Positions 1 through 13,050 of a DNA stretch of 64,000 bases are shown one piece after another. The position numbers and the translations under genes were made by a program. Origin of the DNA: Globodera rostochiensis. Its lineage: Eukaryota; Nematoda; Chromadorea; Rhabditida; Heteroderidae. The DNA is taken from NCBI GenBank assembly GCA_018350325.1, contig JAEVLN010000049.1:214649-278648 (forward strand), written 5' to 3'. Numbering within the stretch: the stretch's first letter is position 1; each line of letters opens with the position of its first letter. Under the pieces are notes generated by a model. That model did not search any database. It was not told where the DNA came from and saw only the letters and a list, made by a program, of their open reading frames with translations.

Positions 1-190
1 GAACAGTAGTAAAAATTTTGTAAAATGTTTTTGTTAAAAAGTTATATTGACGAATTTTTGTAAATATAACTTATTTTTATAAATATAAGGATCCCTTTTA
101 TGATTTTGCGCATATTGAAACGGTAACCGGTTCAAAAATGGTATAAATTGTAAAAAACAAAATCACATTATTACAATTAGAAAGAATCAC

Positions 191-2018
191 CGGTTTTGCA
201 GCACCACAGCACTTAAACGAATAATGATTAGCGCAGCAGGCGCCGCCGGCAAAGCCAGTCTGCGGGATGCATTCGAAGAAGTCGCAGACCTTGCAAATCT
301 CCAAGATCTTCGCCTTGTCTTTGCAATATTTTTTCTCAGTGATTTCAAAGGGCGCCGACTAATTTGGAGAAAAAGTGCAAAATTAATTGGCTAATTACTG
401 TCAATTAGCGTACCGTAGTCTGCTTGGTTGCCTAAAAGTGAAAATGCACCCGGTTATTAGCAAAAATAGCCGTTTAAGTTGAAAATAAAATGAATGGGTC
501 ACAATTTTGTTGCTCGTGGTTTTTATGCAAAATAAATTAAAGGATCAATTACTGTCAATTCGTGTACCGTAGGCGACTTGGTTGCCTGAAAATGAAAATG
601 GTCCCGGTTATTAAAAAATTGTTGTTAAAGTTGAAAGAGTGAATGGGACAAATTCTCAATTTTATTTCTCGTTTTTAAATTTATAAAATTAAAAATAAAT
701 TGGTGCATTTCGGACCAAAAACATTCGCTTTAGAAGGTTGTTGAAATTTTTAAAATTACTTTTAACATTATTTAATCATTTTAATATTTAAAAAAACACG
801 AGAATCGTGGCCTGATTTATTAAAAAACAAAATTATGAATTCACATTCACACTCCAGCAGAGCTGAGCGAACGGGATCGGGACTGAAATGTTGTTTTAAG
901 ACTCTTTTATATATAATGCCGGTTTTTGCCCGCCGGTATATTTCCTCCTCATAAAATCGCGATTTTTTAATACTCAATTCCGATTTTTTTTAAATCTCGA
1001 TCCGCTCAACTCTCGGGAGGCAAATTGACTTTGCGTACATTGGGGCAGCATTGAAATTTGTAGAATTGCGGGCAACAGGCGCTGACGGGGTTATCCTTCT
1101 GATTACCGACAAAAACACATTTGGCATGGCCGCCACACGAGGCACACTCAACTTTCTCAAAGTCCAAGCAAAGCGTAAACACCGGCCTTTGCATCGGATA
1201 AACATAAAAAGAAAATACCGTATTACCTCTTTTAATTACCCATACCCCCACTCTCTAATAATTAAGGAGGTTGAAAAATAATTAGACTCTCTAATAATTA
1301 CCCGGAATTTTTTCAAAAAAAGTTGGCTTTTAGTAAAAATCTTTAAAAAATGTCCCCGGCGGCGTCTATCGGCATCGCCGACCCCCTGCCTCCCCCCCCC
1401 CCCGGAAGACCTTGTACATATGTTGAAAAATTCGAAAATCGGCAAAATCCGGAGAAATTTTTTAACAATTATTTGCCCGATATTCGGATTTTTTCAGAAA
1501 TCCGGGCTAAAGCTTGGTATTCGCCTGGCAAACAGCGCCCGGACGAAAAATAAAAATAAAAGCCTGTCCGGAAAGCCCGGCCGGCCCATTTTGGGGTGCC
1601 CGGAAAAAAGCCCGCGCGGTCCCAAGCCGATTCACCATAGAAGGGACCCTCAAGTCTATCAGATCCTCAATGTCAACTTTTTGGATGGATTTTGGGTCTA
1701 ATGTAAATAGACGTTCTTCCTTAGCCCTTTTCAGTAGAGATTGGCTAAATAGATAGAGCTTTTTCTGGTGTTGCTGTTCCGAACCCTAGTAGGTTTGTTG
1801 GGGACACAGCACTCAAATGTGTAGTTCGCTACACAACATGGACTGGCCGAACTCCATTCCTTCAGGATGCATTTGCCATAACCACATGGACAGAGCGTCT
1901 TCACTTCTTGGCACTCTTTGGCACGTTGCAATTGCGGAGGCAATTCCTGTTTGGATAAATTAGTGGTAAAATGCCCAAAAAATAAACACACAGGGAAGTA
2001 GAATTGTATTCCGAACAT
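191..2018 (-). CDS. Cysteine-rich, probably secreted protein built of repeated Cys modules (partial, minus strand)
   Basis: Three minus-strand segments carry the same cysteine module: about 1946-1785, 1186-1039 and 358-191. Each has a C-x(1,2)-C-x(3,4)-C start, then a pair CC, a spacer with Y-x-F, and a second CC (pattern CC-x4-Y-x-F-x-CC, seven residues between the two CC pairs). The third exon has a clean acceptor (ttag at 359-362) and a likely GT donor after 191; the second has a GT donor at 1038. An ATG at 2018 gives a hydrophobic leader reading straight into the first module, which would act as a signal peptide; alternatively the first module is an internal exon entered through the acceptor just above 1946. 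One module per exon suggests growth by exon duplication. I do not recognise the family. Paired cysteines and the possible leader suggest an extracellular protein. The gene may continue off the left edge. Confidence 0.5.
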
Positions 2019-2264
2019 TTTAGGTTGGAATTTTCGGGTCTTAACAAAATGACCAATGTTCTAATTTGTTGGACGTGATCAGGTCAAAAAATATGTGGTC
2101 AAGGGGCAATTTACAAAATCACAGGCCCGTGATACGTGATCACGGGCATGTCCAAATGGTCTTGATTTACGTGAATTTAACCCTGATCACGGCGGGTCTA
2201 AAGCCAACCGATTGCACAATGCTCAGGCAGCAAAAGATTAGGAGCAGAGGAAGGAATTCTAAAA

Positions 2265-2639
2265 ATGCAAATTGGGATTGGACAAAAATGTGGGAAGCTG
2301 TTACTGGATTTGAGTTTGCCGACGGAAGCCGACATGGCAACTTCCAGCAAGCCAAACACGAGAAGCGAAGCGGTTAAGAGCCAAAAGTTGATGCCAAACC
2401 CGGATTCTGGGCGCAATTGGGGGACGGTCATTGTGCCCGTTTCGGCTTCACAAGCAGACGACGATTGGTCTGAGCTTTCGATGGGAATTGCGAAGTTTTT
2501 GAGCGATGGCGCATGGGGGCCATCCAAGTTTTCGATTTCGGCTTTTAAGGCCACAATGAAGAAGAGGAGGGACAGACAGAAAAGGAGGAGGAAAAGCGGG
2601 CGGCACGGCATGCCGATCATTCCTGGAAACCCCGGATAG
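2265..2639 (+). CDS. Coding-like ORF of 124 residues, strand uncertain
   Basis: The plus-strand ORF reads as a plausible C-terminal protein segment: an acidic, tryptophan-containing part (DDDWSELSMG, then GAWGPSKFSI) followed by a basic tail rich in K and R, ending in a stop at 2637-2639. The opposite strand is also open (2659 to 2198) and would start with a strongly hydrophobic stretch resembling a signal peptide. That stretch is simply the antisense of the basic tail, so it is weak evidence. No family was recognised. If plus, it is probably the last exon of a gene whose upstream exons I could not find; if minus, it could be the leader of the cysteine-rich gene to its left. Confidence 0.3.
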   Translation: MQIGIGQKCGKLLLDLSLPTEADMATSSKPNTRSEAVKSQKLMPNPDSGRNWGTVIVPVSASQADDDWSELSMGIAKFLSDGAWGPSKFSISAFKATMKKRRDRQKRRRKSGRHGMPIIPGNPG

Positions 2640-3323
2640 TTAACCAGAAAATTGGTCAAAAGTCTAAAAAGTGTCCGAGTTTCAGAGTTGCTAAAGGATG
2701 ACCCCCAAAAAACTTTTATTATAGAAAATTGGCCTTAGGACAAAATTTAGAAATAAATGAATAAATGGAATATAAATTTGATGCTTCAAATGAAACGGAC
2801 AAAAATGAATCATCCGGGATAGAGTGGAGTGATCGGACTGGCTGTCACACCAACAAATCCCACAACCGCGTCCCAATAACATCATCATTAAACGTGTTTT
2901 TTTGCATCTGGTATTTCCCTGGTACAATTCTGTTCTGTTTCTGTTCTGTTATGATTTCAGAACAGAATTGACTGTTCTTGTTATTTTTGGAAAAATAAAC
3001 TCTCGAACATCACTTTCTTTAAGGCAATGTTCCTAATCATCATCATATCTCAAACAGTGTTCTTTTTTTTGACATATCGTCAATTTTTGTGTTAAAACCA
3101 ATCTGCCATATTTATATATTTATTTTCTGTTTTTATTTGTGCATATCGAACTTTTTTAAAATAAATTTTAAATTAAATGCAGAAATGTATTTACAAATAA
3201 AATTGTTTGGCGAATCGGACAAGAACTTTGCAAAAAAAAAAACAAGAAAATGCCTTTTTATGTTGGCATTATGTATTTATTATATAATAAGTTTGAATTT
3301 CGAGTTAGCCAAACACTGATCAG

Positions 3324-4025
3324 CAGGGATTGTACTTTTAGGTAAATACCTATTTTTTCTGCGAGTTTGGCACGCTGAGTTAAGCACGAAAAACACATTT
3401 TTAGCTCAGTCTGAGGCTCCTAGAATGGTCTTTATAATAACTATTTCTACCTATTTCGGCTTTTTTCTACCTATTACCTAGGTACCTATTTATCTACCTA
3501 TTTCGACCTTTTTGTTACCTATTTTCAGGTTTTTGAATTTTTTTAATATAATTCTGCTGAAAATGCCAAACAAAAAAGGCCAAAATACGCACCAAAAATA
3601 CCGAAAAATGGCAATTCCGGTAGTTTTAAGCGCCAGGTCAACTCATAACTCTGGCCATTTCGGCTCCAGCGCCATTTGGGCGCGGCCTTTTCAGCGCCGC
3701 ATTTGTTTCCTTATTTTTTATGCGAGTTTTATGGATTTTTTTCGAAAATGACTAAAAGGCTATCGTTAAAATATGAATTATTTTTTAAAAACAGTCAGAA
3801 ATCGATAAAAAATGCCAAAATATGCTCGAAACCCCAAAATATGCTTTTATTTATAATCGTTTTTTTTTGTTTGGTGTTTAAAAATTTTCAGTAAAAATTT
3901 TTTACTTACCTATTTTTGTACCTATTTCACGATTTTTGTACCTATTTAGTACCTATTTTGACATTTTTTCTCACCTATTTAGGCACTTACTTTCCAATTT
4001 TTCTTACCTAAAAGTACCATCCCTG
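3324..4025. mobile_element. hAT-like MITE, 702 bp, with 8-bp target duplication
   Basis: The element begins CAGGGATTGTACTTTTAGG and ends with its near-perfect inverse (21 of 22 end bases agree). Both sides carry CTGATCAG (3316-3323 and 4026-4033), an 8-bp target duplication; because this word is palindromic it could also be part of the inverted repeat. The inside is rich in the word ACCTATTT near both ends and has no transposase ORF. A CAGGGATG-type end with an 8-bp duplication fits non-autonomous hAT elements. Confidence 0.75.
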
Positions 4026-4050
4026 CTGATCAGTAGCAGGCAAAGTCAAG

Positions 4051-4197
4051 TGGAGATCAGACTTGAGGACCGATTGAGATTTCAATCGTGAATTTCGAAA
4101 CAGTACTAAGATCGCGTAGATCGAGATTTGAATTGAAGAATCTCGAAAAATCTCAATCAAGATTTACCAAGAATGAATCTCGATTGGTACGAACTTT
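4051..4197. mobile_element. Short MITE-like element rich in GATTGAGATT/AATCTCAATC words
   Basis: A segment containing the phrase GACTTGAGGACCGAT and inverted GAGATTT words is flanked by aaagtcaag on both sides (4042-4050 and 4198-4206). The same phrase recurs at the ends of elements near 32.6, 34.8 and 48.2 kb, so this is probably a degenerate copy of that family. Confidence 0.45.
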
Positions 4198-4206
4198 AAA
4201 GTCAAG

Positions 4207-7200
4207 CCCGGTCCACTTCTCACACATATTGCACAATCACCCAAAACTAATTCGTCCAATAATTTCTGTGGTGTGTAAATGTCCCCTTTCATCGCCGCCG
4301 GCGCCCCTCCCTTCGTTTCCGATGTCCGGCGGCAAAAGTGTCATGATGAATTAGATGTGGAAGGTTTCCGGGGACAGCAGCTGAAGAGGGGGGACAAACT
4401 GCCGCTGAGTGGTCCGTCCATCCGTCCGATTCACTTTTCCCCTCGGGGGATGAATGGATTGGGTGGTGGTGGTGGTGGTGGTGGTGGTGGTGGTGGTGGT
4501 GGTGGTGGCTGACAGGTGAGGAGCAGAAGCAGCATCAAGGGGCACGAATGTGTCCGTCCCCACCCTCCCCCCCCCTCCCCCCCCCGTCCTTTCAATTGTC
4601 CCCGTAATTTGCTGCTGCTTTTCATCTGCAGATGGGCCATCACCCACCTGAGCACCCGTTAGAGGTGCAATGATCTGATCAGAGCAATCTGATCACCTTC
4701 GCAAAAAAACCTGAAATGCAAAGAATAGCTCTTTGATCATATAATGAGTGAGTGTGATGACCTTTCACACACCTAGCATCACAAAAAAAAAACCCCATTG
4801 AATCGATAAAGTTTTTTCTAGAGATTTACCGGACCGGACCTTTCCATGGCATGGGACGCGGGACAGCACGCGGGGGGGGGCACTTGTTCCAGCAAAAACC
4901 ACGGGTTTTTAAAATAAATTTTGTTGAAAAATATTTATGGCTCCAATCAATCAAACAAATATTATTTATAGTAAAGTGTGTCGTGTCCACTATATTTGTC
5001 TCCCGGCCAGCCCTCTCCCATTCCAAAAATGGTGCTTTTTTGGGGGGGGGGGGAGGCTTAACCAAATTAACAGGGACAGAGACTTAGGCCCTGTGCAACA
5101 ATGTCCGGGTTGGCCCCATGGGACTGATTTTGGTGGTGCTATCTGGAGGGCATTCCTTCACCCCCGCCAATCCGCCGTTCTATGCCCGGAAGGTCCAAAG
5201 AATAGGGAATTGGGGGGGGGGGGGAGTTTTACAATTTTAATTGGACTAAAGAAGCTCAGTTTGTTGTTTAATCGCACACAAATTTGCAAAATTTTCAAAT
5301 TTTATTAGCCCCAAAAATGGTGCTTAATTTTCAGCAAGAAATTTAAACATTTTTTAATTATTGTAAAAATTTATTAATTTTTATTCAAAAAGTTCTTGTC
5401 GGGTTTTTTGGCTTTTTTGAAGCGTTTTAATTCTAATTAAAATGGCTCCCCTTTGTGTTCTTCTTTCCGCCCCACTCATTTCCCGTTCTGCCCAACCTCA
5501 GAAATTGAAATCGATCCCTCCCCCCCCCTCCGTTAAACCATCGCCGGGGGGGGGGGGGACATGTTGCAAATTATTATTATTCAATTTACATATGTTTGGA
5601 GGGGTGGGGGAGAGAAAAGCGAACTTTGATCGGACGAGAGTTTGTGTGTGTGTGACTGTTCCTTTTTATTCCATCCCGACACCCCCAAAATGTCGTGAGT
5701 CCCCCCGAGCGAAAAAGTTTTTTGAAATATTGACAATTTGTCGTTGCATAATTTTATTAATTTCATTTTTTGCCAAAAATTTTATTTCCATTTTTTTCAA
5801 TTTGCATAAGCGCCATCCATCCGAGACAAACTAGCTTTGATCGGGGTGGGAATAAGGGTTAGCTAAACGTTTTGATGTATTTACGGATGACAGGATTAAT
5901 GAATTTTGCCATTTGTTTGGGTACACGTAATTAAGGAAGATTTTGTTGATTTTTTTTCAAATTTCATCACTTTCACCCATTTTAAGAGATTTTGAAAATA
6001 AAACGGGATTTAACCCTTTATTTTTAATTTATAGAACCCTTTTTTGACATTTGCCGTATCCATCTCTGTTCGTCCGTCGGTTGGGCGGACCATTCATTCA
6101 TTAATTCCCCCATATTTTTTATAAAAAAGTGTGTTTATTTTAATTTTTTATTAATTTTTATTGTTTATTTATTGCAAATCTGTAATGGCAAAGATGTAAC
6201 CGGATGATCCGGACATTCTCGTGCCTAAAATCTTTGTAAACATTTAAAGAAAAGTAAAAATTTAATAGTTTTTGTAATTATTCATTGCAATAAATATTTT
6301 CAAAATTTTTGGACTTTTTGGACTTTTTTGGAACGTTATTTTGGTTTTTGGATTCCAGTCATTTTTAGGAGCCAACATTTCGGATTTCGGAGTTTTTTTT
6401 TTGTTCGTATTCGGTTACATCTCAAGGATACAAATTTTTAAATCCGAGTCCGGATTATCCGTGCCTTTTGTATCCGTCTCATTTTTCGGTAATCATATCC
6501 GTATCCATCCGTTATTCGGAATCCGCGGATACAGCGGATATATCCGGATAAGTTGGATTTTCATATCCGTATCCATCCATATCCGGATAATCCGCGGGTA
6601 TCCGGATATGCGGATATCCTTGATTATGCCATCACCTCAAAAAGGTCAAAAATGTAGTCTCGACAGAAGAGAGTTTATGGAATTTTACAATTTTTAAATT
6701 TTCCGCGCGGCGATTAACAACAACAATAAAATCACACTGCACATCGGGCACACAAAAATTTGACCGGATGGGAGGGAGGGTGAACGTAATTGGCACACAT
6801 TCTTTCGCCCCTTAACTTTCGTGCGTCTTGACCACAATTCAATTTATAAAACTGCTTTTTGCTTATTGTTCAATTTGTACCCCAAAAATTGTCGAGAGTT
6901 TTCGACCGACACACAGCGCCTCGCATTTCCCCTTCCCCCCCCCCCCCCCACCTCCGATGGGCGAGAATCTTTCGGGAATTTTATTAAATCAAAAAAATTT
7001 TCGGGTTAATTTACTCGCAAAGTGTTATTCAATTTACATACATGAATGAAAGTGCCGTCGTCCATCTCCGCGCCGCCACATCCGGCGGTTGGACGGACGA
7101 GAGCGAGCGAGCGAAGCACGCTAGGCGGCGAGAGTGACCATTCACATTATCCCGTCGAGAGTCTCGACCACCGACGAGGCAGGCGCACAGCGTTTTAAAG

Positions 7201-10200
7201 TGCGGGTTTTGTGGTGCGCGAAGGGGTGAGATGGAAATTGGCGCGGGCGATTTGCTGACCTTACCCATAACCCTCCGATCCATATACATATTCATCATTC
7301 AAGTCTTCTGCTGCTGCTGGTGCTGCTGCTGTCTGTACACACTGAACATCAGCAACCAACCTTTCTCCCCCCCCGTCCCCGCCCTCCACTTTCTGTCCCC
7401 CCCTTGCCCCCTGCCCCTCCGTTTGTGTGTTGTTGTTGTTCAACGATGAATATCGATGACAATAATTAACAGTAAAACACCGCCGGGTACAAGAAACCCG
7501 GGGGGTAGAGTTTTGCAGAAAATATGGGGGGGGGGGGGTTGGCACTTTTTGTTCAGAGCATATTGCCTTGGGCGTTTTTTTACGGGGGTAGGATGAAAGT
7601 AATCGTCGACTACCCGCTCGAGCAGTATTCAGTAACCAAAACCTAACCGTTAGTTTAACCCCAAAAATTTCGGTAACTGAAACTTAACCCCGGTGACCAA
7701 AACGGTATCGAAAAAATGTCGTCCGTTTTTCGATGTCGGTCCGGGGATGATGGACGAAAGGCGTGTGGTGATGGCGACTCAGAGTGTTCTGTTGATGAAC
7801 ATTAAACACAGAAACAAACAGAGCAAGAGCAGCAGCAGATGTACACACATGGCGACGACCCTAGCCCAGTCGTCGCCAGAGTCCATCATCTCCAAATCTA
7901 CATATACTACTCCATCATTGTTGTGTGACTGTTTGTTTGCTTTCCCTTCCGGCGCAAATCCCTCTCTTTTTCAGAAGATTTGTTTGTTTGTGTGTGTGTG
8001 TGTGTGCGCGAATCGCAACAACATTAAGTCCGCCCGCGCGGCGGGCACTGTCCATTTTGTTCATTCATTTCCATATGCCCATTTATTTGTGCCTCTCCCC
8101 GCCTGCCCCCCCCGCATTCTCCCCGTTTTTATTCTTCCCCGACCCCCGTCCCCCGCCTTCTCCCCGTTTTTATTCTTTCCCCGCCCCTCCCCCGCACTTT
8201 TGTCTGAATGGATCGGCGCGGATCATCCGGTTCGGGGGGAAGGGAAAGCCGAATTTCCGTTGAATGACCACCAAAGTGCAGCCAATTAAAGTGCAATTTG
8301 TCGGTCCTCTGACCGATCAGATTTGTGCTGATTTTGTGCACTCAAATTTTGTCAAATTTCCAACTTTCGTTTTTATGAATTAAATTTTGCGGAAATATTG
8401 AATTTAAATTTTAAAATACCGGTGTTTTTCTCCTTTTTATGGAATGTGCTTTTTATTTCTTTTTATTTGATCATGATCATTGATCGGATTGAAAGTGGTC
8501 AAAATTTCAATACCCCGTCCCCGACTTTTAACCCCGAGAAACCCCGTCCCCGACTTTTTTAACCCCGATCCCCCGTCCCCGACTTTTCAATTTAACCAAT
8601 TATGATAGATATTAAATTTTCTTGACTTCTTAAAAATTTATATAAATTTTTTGTTCTTTTGTAATTGAAACTTCACACTTTTCCGTTAAAAAACTGCTTC
8701 AATTCGCCCCCCCAAGGGACAATTGATCGGCTCTGCTTAGCTCGGACCGGACCGAGCTTCTCCCCGTCCATTGATTTGATCTGAGGGGGGGGGGGAGAAC
8801 CATTCATTTTTCTTGGCAAAAAAGGGTCTGCCCTGCCGTTAACCCTTTTTTGTGTAACAATCGCATCACTCTCCCCTCCCCCCGAAGGGCTAACACACAT
8901 AGCCGCAGCCGCCGCCTCCGACAGGTTAATGATGATGTGATATATATGTTGGCGAAGAGTCCATCATCGATCCTCTAACAATCGACGGCGGGGCCCCGGG
9001 GCTCTGCTGTTCCCAAATTGTCCAAGCACAGCGACCACTTTCCCCCCCCCCCCCCCCTCTCCCCCCCGAACCTCCGTCCATATTCATTTGTCCAATTTTT
9101 CCAAAATGCATTAAATTAGTCCACCAATTTAGAGTTTGTCCCACTCAGCTAACACAGAAAAAGCAGTTTTGGCTTCAGCGCCTTGATCCCTCCTCCCACT
9201 CACGCCTCGACATGATGACCCCTCCGGGCGATCCCCTATGCCAGAACAGACCGCGCCGCCAAAAGCGGTCGCCTCATTTGGGGGTAATGGAACATTTTCT
9301 AGGGCCGGGACAGTTTACAGCGGGAACAAAATGTTTGATGCTTTTTTGAATGGGAAGGCAACAAAGCCACATACATACCAAAAACGTAACCAACTCCCAA
9401 ACAAAAAAAAAGTTCGGAATCCGGCATGCCGGGCCCAAAAATGTCCGGAATCCCTGCAAATTTCGAAATCTTAAAGAAATTTGACTTTTATAATTTCTAA
9501 TCATTTTTCGCCCTAGGTAATCAGCCAATTTTTGTAAAATCCCGGATTTATTTGCCAAAAAGTCCGGAAATCCGGCATCCGGTTATATGCATGCCCCATG
9601 CCGATGTTTCCGTCCGAAAATTTCAAAAATGTGTCGCCCGTCCGTCTGGCCATATCAAAAAAACATATGTCCATCCCCATCATCATCTCAACCCCCCCCC
9701 CCCCCCCCCCGCCCGGTGCCCTTTCACATCATTTTATGGACGCAAAAAATGAATGAATGTTTATTATGCATACCGGCGGAGGCACCGGACGTTCCCATAA
9801 CCGTAATCTTTGGCACCACCCGGGGGAGGGGGGGGTAGTTGAAAAAACTACAAAAACCAAAAATTTGTCGGCTTTTTTGCCGTCCGAAACCCAATTTTAG
9901 TGAGTTTACTTGACCCCCCCCCCCCTAAACCTCGGAAATTGTCGTATGTTAAATTAACCCGACAAATAATAAATATAAATTACTTTCTCACCCCAATTTG
10001 AATTATATAAAATATTTATTCTACATATCGATTGAGCGTTTCTTAATTACTTTCTCACCCTATTTATGTACTAATTTTTTACATTATATCAAATAATCCA
10101 TTCCCCCACATTCATTCTTTGCATCCGAATTTTTTTTCTTAATAAAACGTATTAATTTGGCGGCGACCTTCCCCCCCTCCCCCCCAGTGTGCCCCCTCCG

Positions 10201-11590
10201 TCCGTGTCCATTTGCATTTTTATTCATTGATCTAGCTTTTTAATGATCTGCTCTGCTCCTACAACTCTGATCAAAATGTCAGCAGCAGCAGTAGGAGATC
10301 GTGTGCTCAATTTTTTTTTATGAAAAATTTGGAATTCTGAAACATTCAAGGGTTGGCACAAAATTTGCGTTTGCACATTTTGTCGATTATGCTTATTTTT
10401 CGAATTTTAAGTGTTTTTTTTTCATAGAGAAATATTTAAATAATCCTATTTCTGGTCTGATCAAAGCCTCCTTCTGATTATGGTTTACGCTTTTACCATT
10501 TGAAATCAATTCACAGAACTTCAGCAGAGGGGTGCTACACCAAAATTTTTTGTCGATTTTTTGACCAAATTTTGAAATATCCCCCCCCCCCGCATTGCGA
10601 CTTATTAATTTGGTGATGACCTTCTTCCCCCTCTCTTCGGTCCGCTTCCGTCCGTCTGCCCCATCTCCTCCTCTGCTCTGCTCCACATTCTCAAGCAGTA
10701 CACTTCGTCACAAAATTAAAATCCCCCCCCCCTCAATAATTTGTTTCATGAAAAAAATGAATGATCGCCAGCCAGTAATCGGCAACGAAATTGAGACACG
10801 GACCGATGGGGCGGGGATGATTGGGGGCAATATAATGAATGAATGGGAAAAAGGCCAAAGATTCTCGAGCAAAAAAAAAAAGGGCCGCACCCATTCCATG
10901 CAACTCTCGACACCTCCCCCCCCCCCCCGGGGGGGTTATCGGACGCTGAATTGCCCAAACGGGAGCCCCAAAGCACACGCTCAGCAAAAGTGGAGCAATC
11001 AAATAAAAAAAGATAATAAAAAATGGGACAAAACCAATTAAAAAACGAACTCGAAGCTTCCGATCAGTATCAGTAGTAATGGCCATTTGGACGACACGAT
11101 TATTATAAAATAATATTTTATGCCCCTTTGGTCGGCTCCCGCATCAATCAGACCATTTTAAAATTCAAAGCCTTAACAATCAAAACTAATCATGCATGAC
11201 ACTTCCTGATCAGATCGAGTATTCAGATGATCAGGGAATCCGTGGACCTCAGATCATAATCAGATCACCCCAACTACGCCTTCCCCCCCCCCCCCAGAAT
11301 TAATTATTTTGACACTTGAATGCGAATTCATCGATTTTTGTCAATTAATGTAACACATAAATTACAGCTTCCCCCCCCCCCCAATTAACAGACAAAAATT
11401 AAAAAAGGATTTTTTCCATGTTATTTTGTGACGTCTGATGAGCGAATTGTTTATCCCCCATTCATGTCATTATTCTCTGTTTTTGCTTGTCAAAACCAAT
11501 CTATCGTTTTCTTCCATTTTTCTTCTAGACTTGTCAAAAGCATCTTCCTTTTCATTTAAAATCCGGCCACGACTTTCGGCTTCGATCCAG
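4207..11590. other. Gene-poor DNA with poly-C/poly-G tracts
   Basis: No ORF here looks like a conserved protein; the long ones run through homopolymers or dinucleotide repeats. The stretch holds C or G runs of roughly 8 to 18 bases (near 4870, 5040, 5212, 5550, 6937, 7527, 8787, 9043, 9691, 9910, 10570, 10917, 11285 and 11370), a TATCCG-rich repeat at about 6480-6625, a CCCCGTCCCCGAC repeat at about 8510-8585 and CCGG-rich element debris at about 9410-9590. A GC-rich patch at 7050-7260 could be a promoter or untranslated exon, but nothing in it decides this. Confidence 0.5.
4463..4509. repeat. GGT microsatellite
   Basis: About fifteen uninterrupted GGT triplets lie in otherwise ordinary sequence. 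The poly-Gly and poly-Thr/Pro ORFs across it are a by-product of the triplet repeat. Confidence 0.9.
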
Positions 11591-11599
11591 TTTCTTGAA

Positions 11600-12560
11600 T
11601 AACCGGGTTTTGACTGGGATTAACCGGGTTTTGACTGGGATTAACCGGGTTTTGACTGGGATTAACCGGGTTTTGACTGGGATTAACCGGGTTTTGACTG
11701 GGATTAACCGAGTTTTGACTGGGATTAACCGGGGTTTGACTGGGATTAACCGGGTTTTGACTGGGATTAACCGGGTTTTGACTGGGATTAACCGGGTTTT
11801 GACTGGGATTAACCGGGTTTTGACTGGGATTAACCGGGTTTTGACTGGGATTAACCGGGTTTTGACTGGGATTAACCGGGTTTTGACTGGGATTAACCGG
11901 GTTTTGACTGGGATTAACCGAGGTTTTGACTGGGATTAACCGGGTTTTGACTGGGATTAACCGGGTTTTGACTGGGATTAACCGGGTTTTGACTGGGATT
12001 AACCGGGTTTTGACTGGGATTAACCGGGTTTTGACTGGGATTAACCGGGTTTTGACTGGGATTAACCGGGTTTTGACTGGGATTAACCGGGTTTTGACTG
12101 GGATTAACCGGGTTTTGACTGGGATTAACCGGGTTTTGACTGGGATTAACCGGGTTTTGACTGGGATTAACCGGGTTTTGACTGGGATTAACCGGGTTTT
12201 GACTGGGATTAACCGGGTTTTGACTGGGATTAACCGGGTTTTGACTGGGATTAACCGGGTTTTGACTGGGATTAACCGGGTTTTGACTGGGATTAACCGG
12301 GTTTTGACTGGGATTAACCGGGTTTTGACTGGGATTAACCGGGTTTTGACTGGGATTAACCGGGTTTTGACTGGGATTAACCGGGTTTTGACTGGGATTA
12401 ACCGGGTTTTGACTGGGATTAACCGGGTTTTGACTGGGATTAACCGGGTTTTGACTGGGATTAACCGGGTTTTGACTGGGATTAACCGGGTTTTGACTGG
12501 GATTAACCGGGTTTTGACTGGGATTAACCGAGTTTTGACTGGGATTAACCGGGGTTTGAC
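11600..12560. repeat. 21-bp minisatellite, about 45 copies
   Basis: The unit ATTAACCGGGTTTTGACTGG plus one G is repeated almost without change for about 960 bp; rare variants have CCGAG or GGGGTTTG. Because 21 is a multiple of three, every frame stays open on both strands, giving long artificial ORFs (repeats of NRVLTGI and NPVNPSQ). There is no sign that either is translated. Confidence 0.95.
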
Positions 12561-13050
12561 CAGGTTGACCGGGTTTGGCTCTTAAAAAGACCAAATTTTT
12601 GTTCTCGAATGAGGGATATAAGCCGCTGGCCCAACTCTAATCCACTAGTAGTACAATTTCATCAAAAGCCCGAACATCATTTCCCCTCTCTTCTGCTGTC
12701 GTCTGCAGCAGATGACAATGGCGGGCTGGCTGCTCTTAGAAAGAAGGACGGGGGGGGGCGGCGGTCTCTCATTGAAAAGTTGCAAAATTTCCTCCGCCTG
12801 AATAAATCATAAAAAATGTGTTTCAATCCGTCCCCATTCATTCCATTCCATTCATTTTGCCCCCATATGTGCGCCGCCGGCGACCAATTCAATTCATTCA
12901 TTTTTTGGGGGTGGGGGGCTCCGATCTTCGCCCATTCTCCCCAATTGAGAGTGGCTCCAAAACGCCGCACAAAAGGCACTCAATCTAAACCAAAAATCAA
13001 ACAAAAAAAATATACTATTTGGGACAATGACGTTTTCCCACATATTTTTG

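Noticed and set aside
7693..8289. 198-codon ORF
   Set aside because: It includes a GT microsatellite and CCCC-rich runs; the composition is not protein-like and no splice context is seen.
11595..12594. Long ORFs on both strands encoding NRVLTGI or NPVNPSQ repeats
   Set aside because: They are produced by a 21-bp minisatellite; no frame shows coding bias apart from the repeat.
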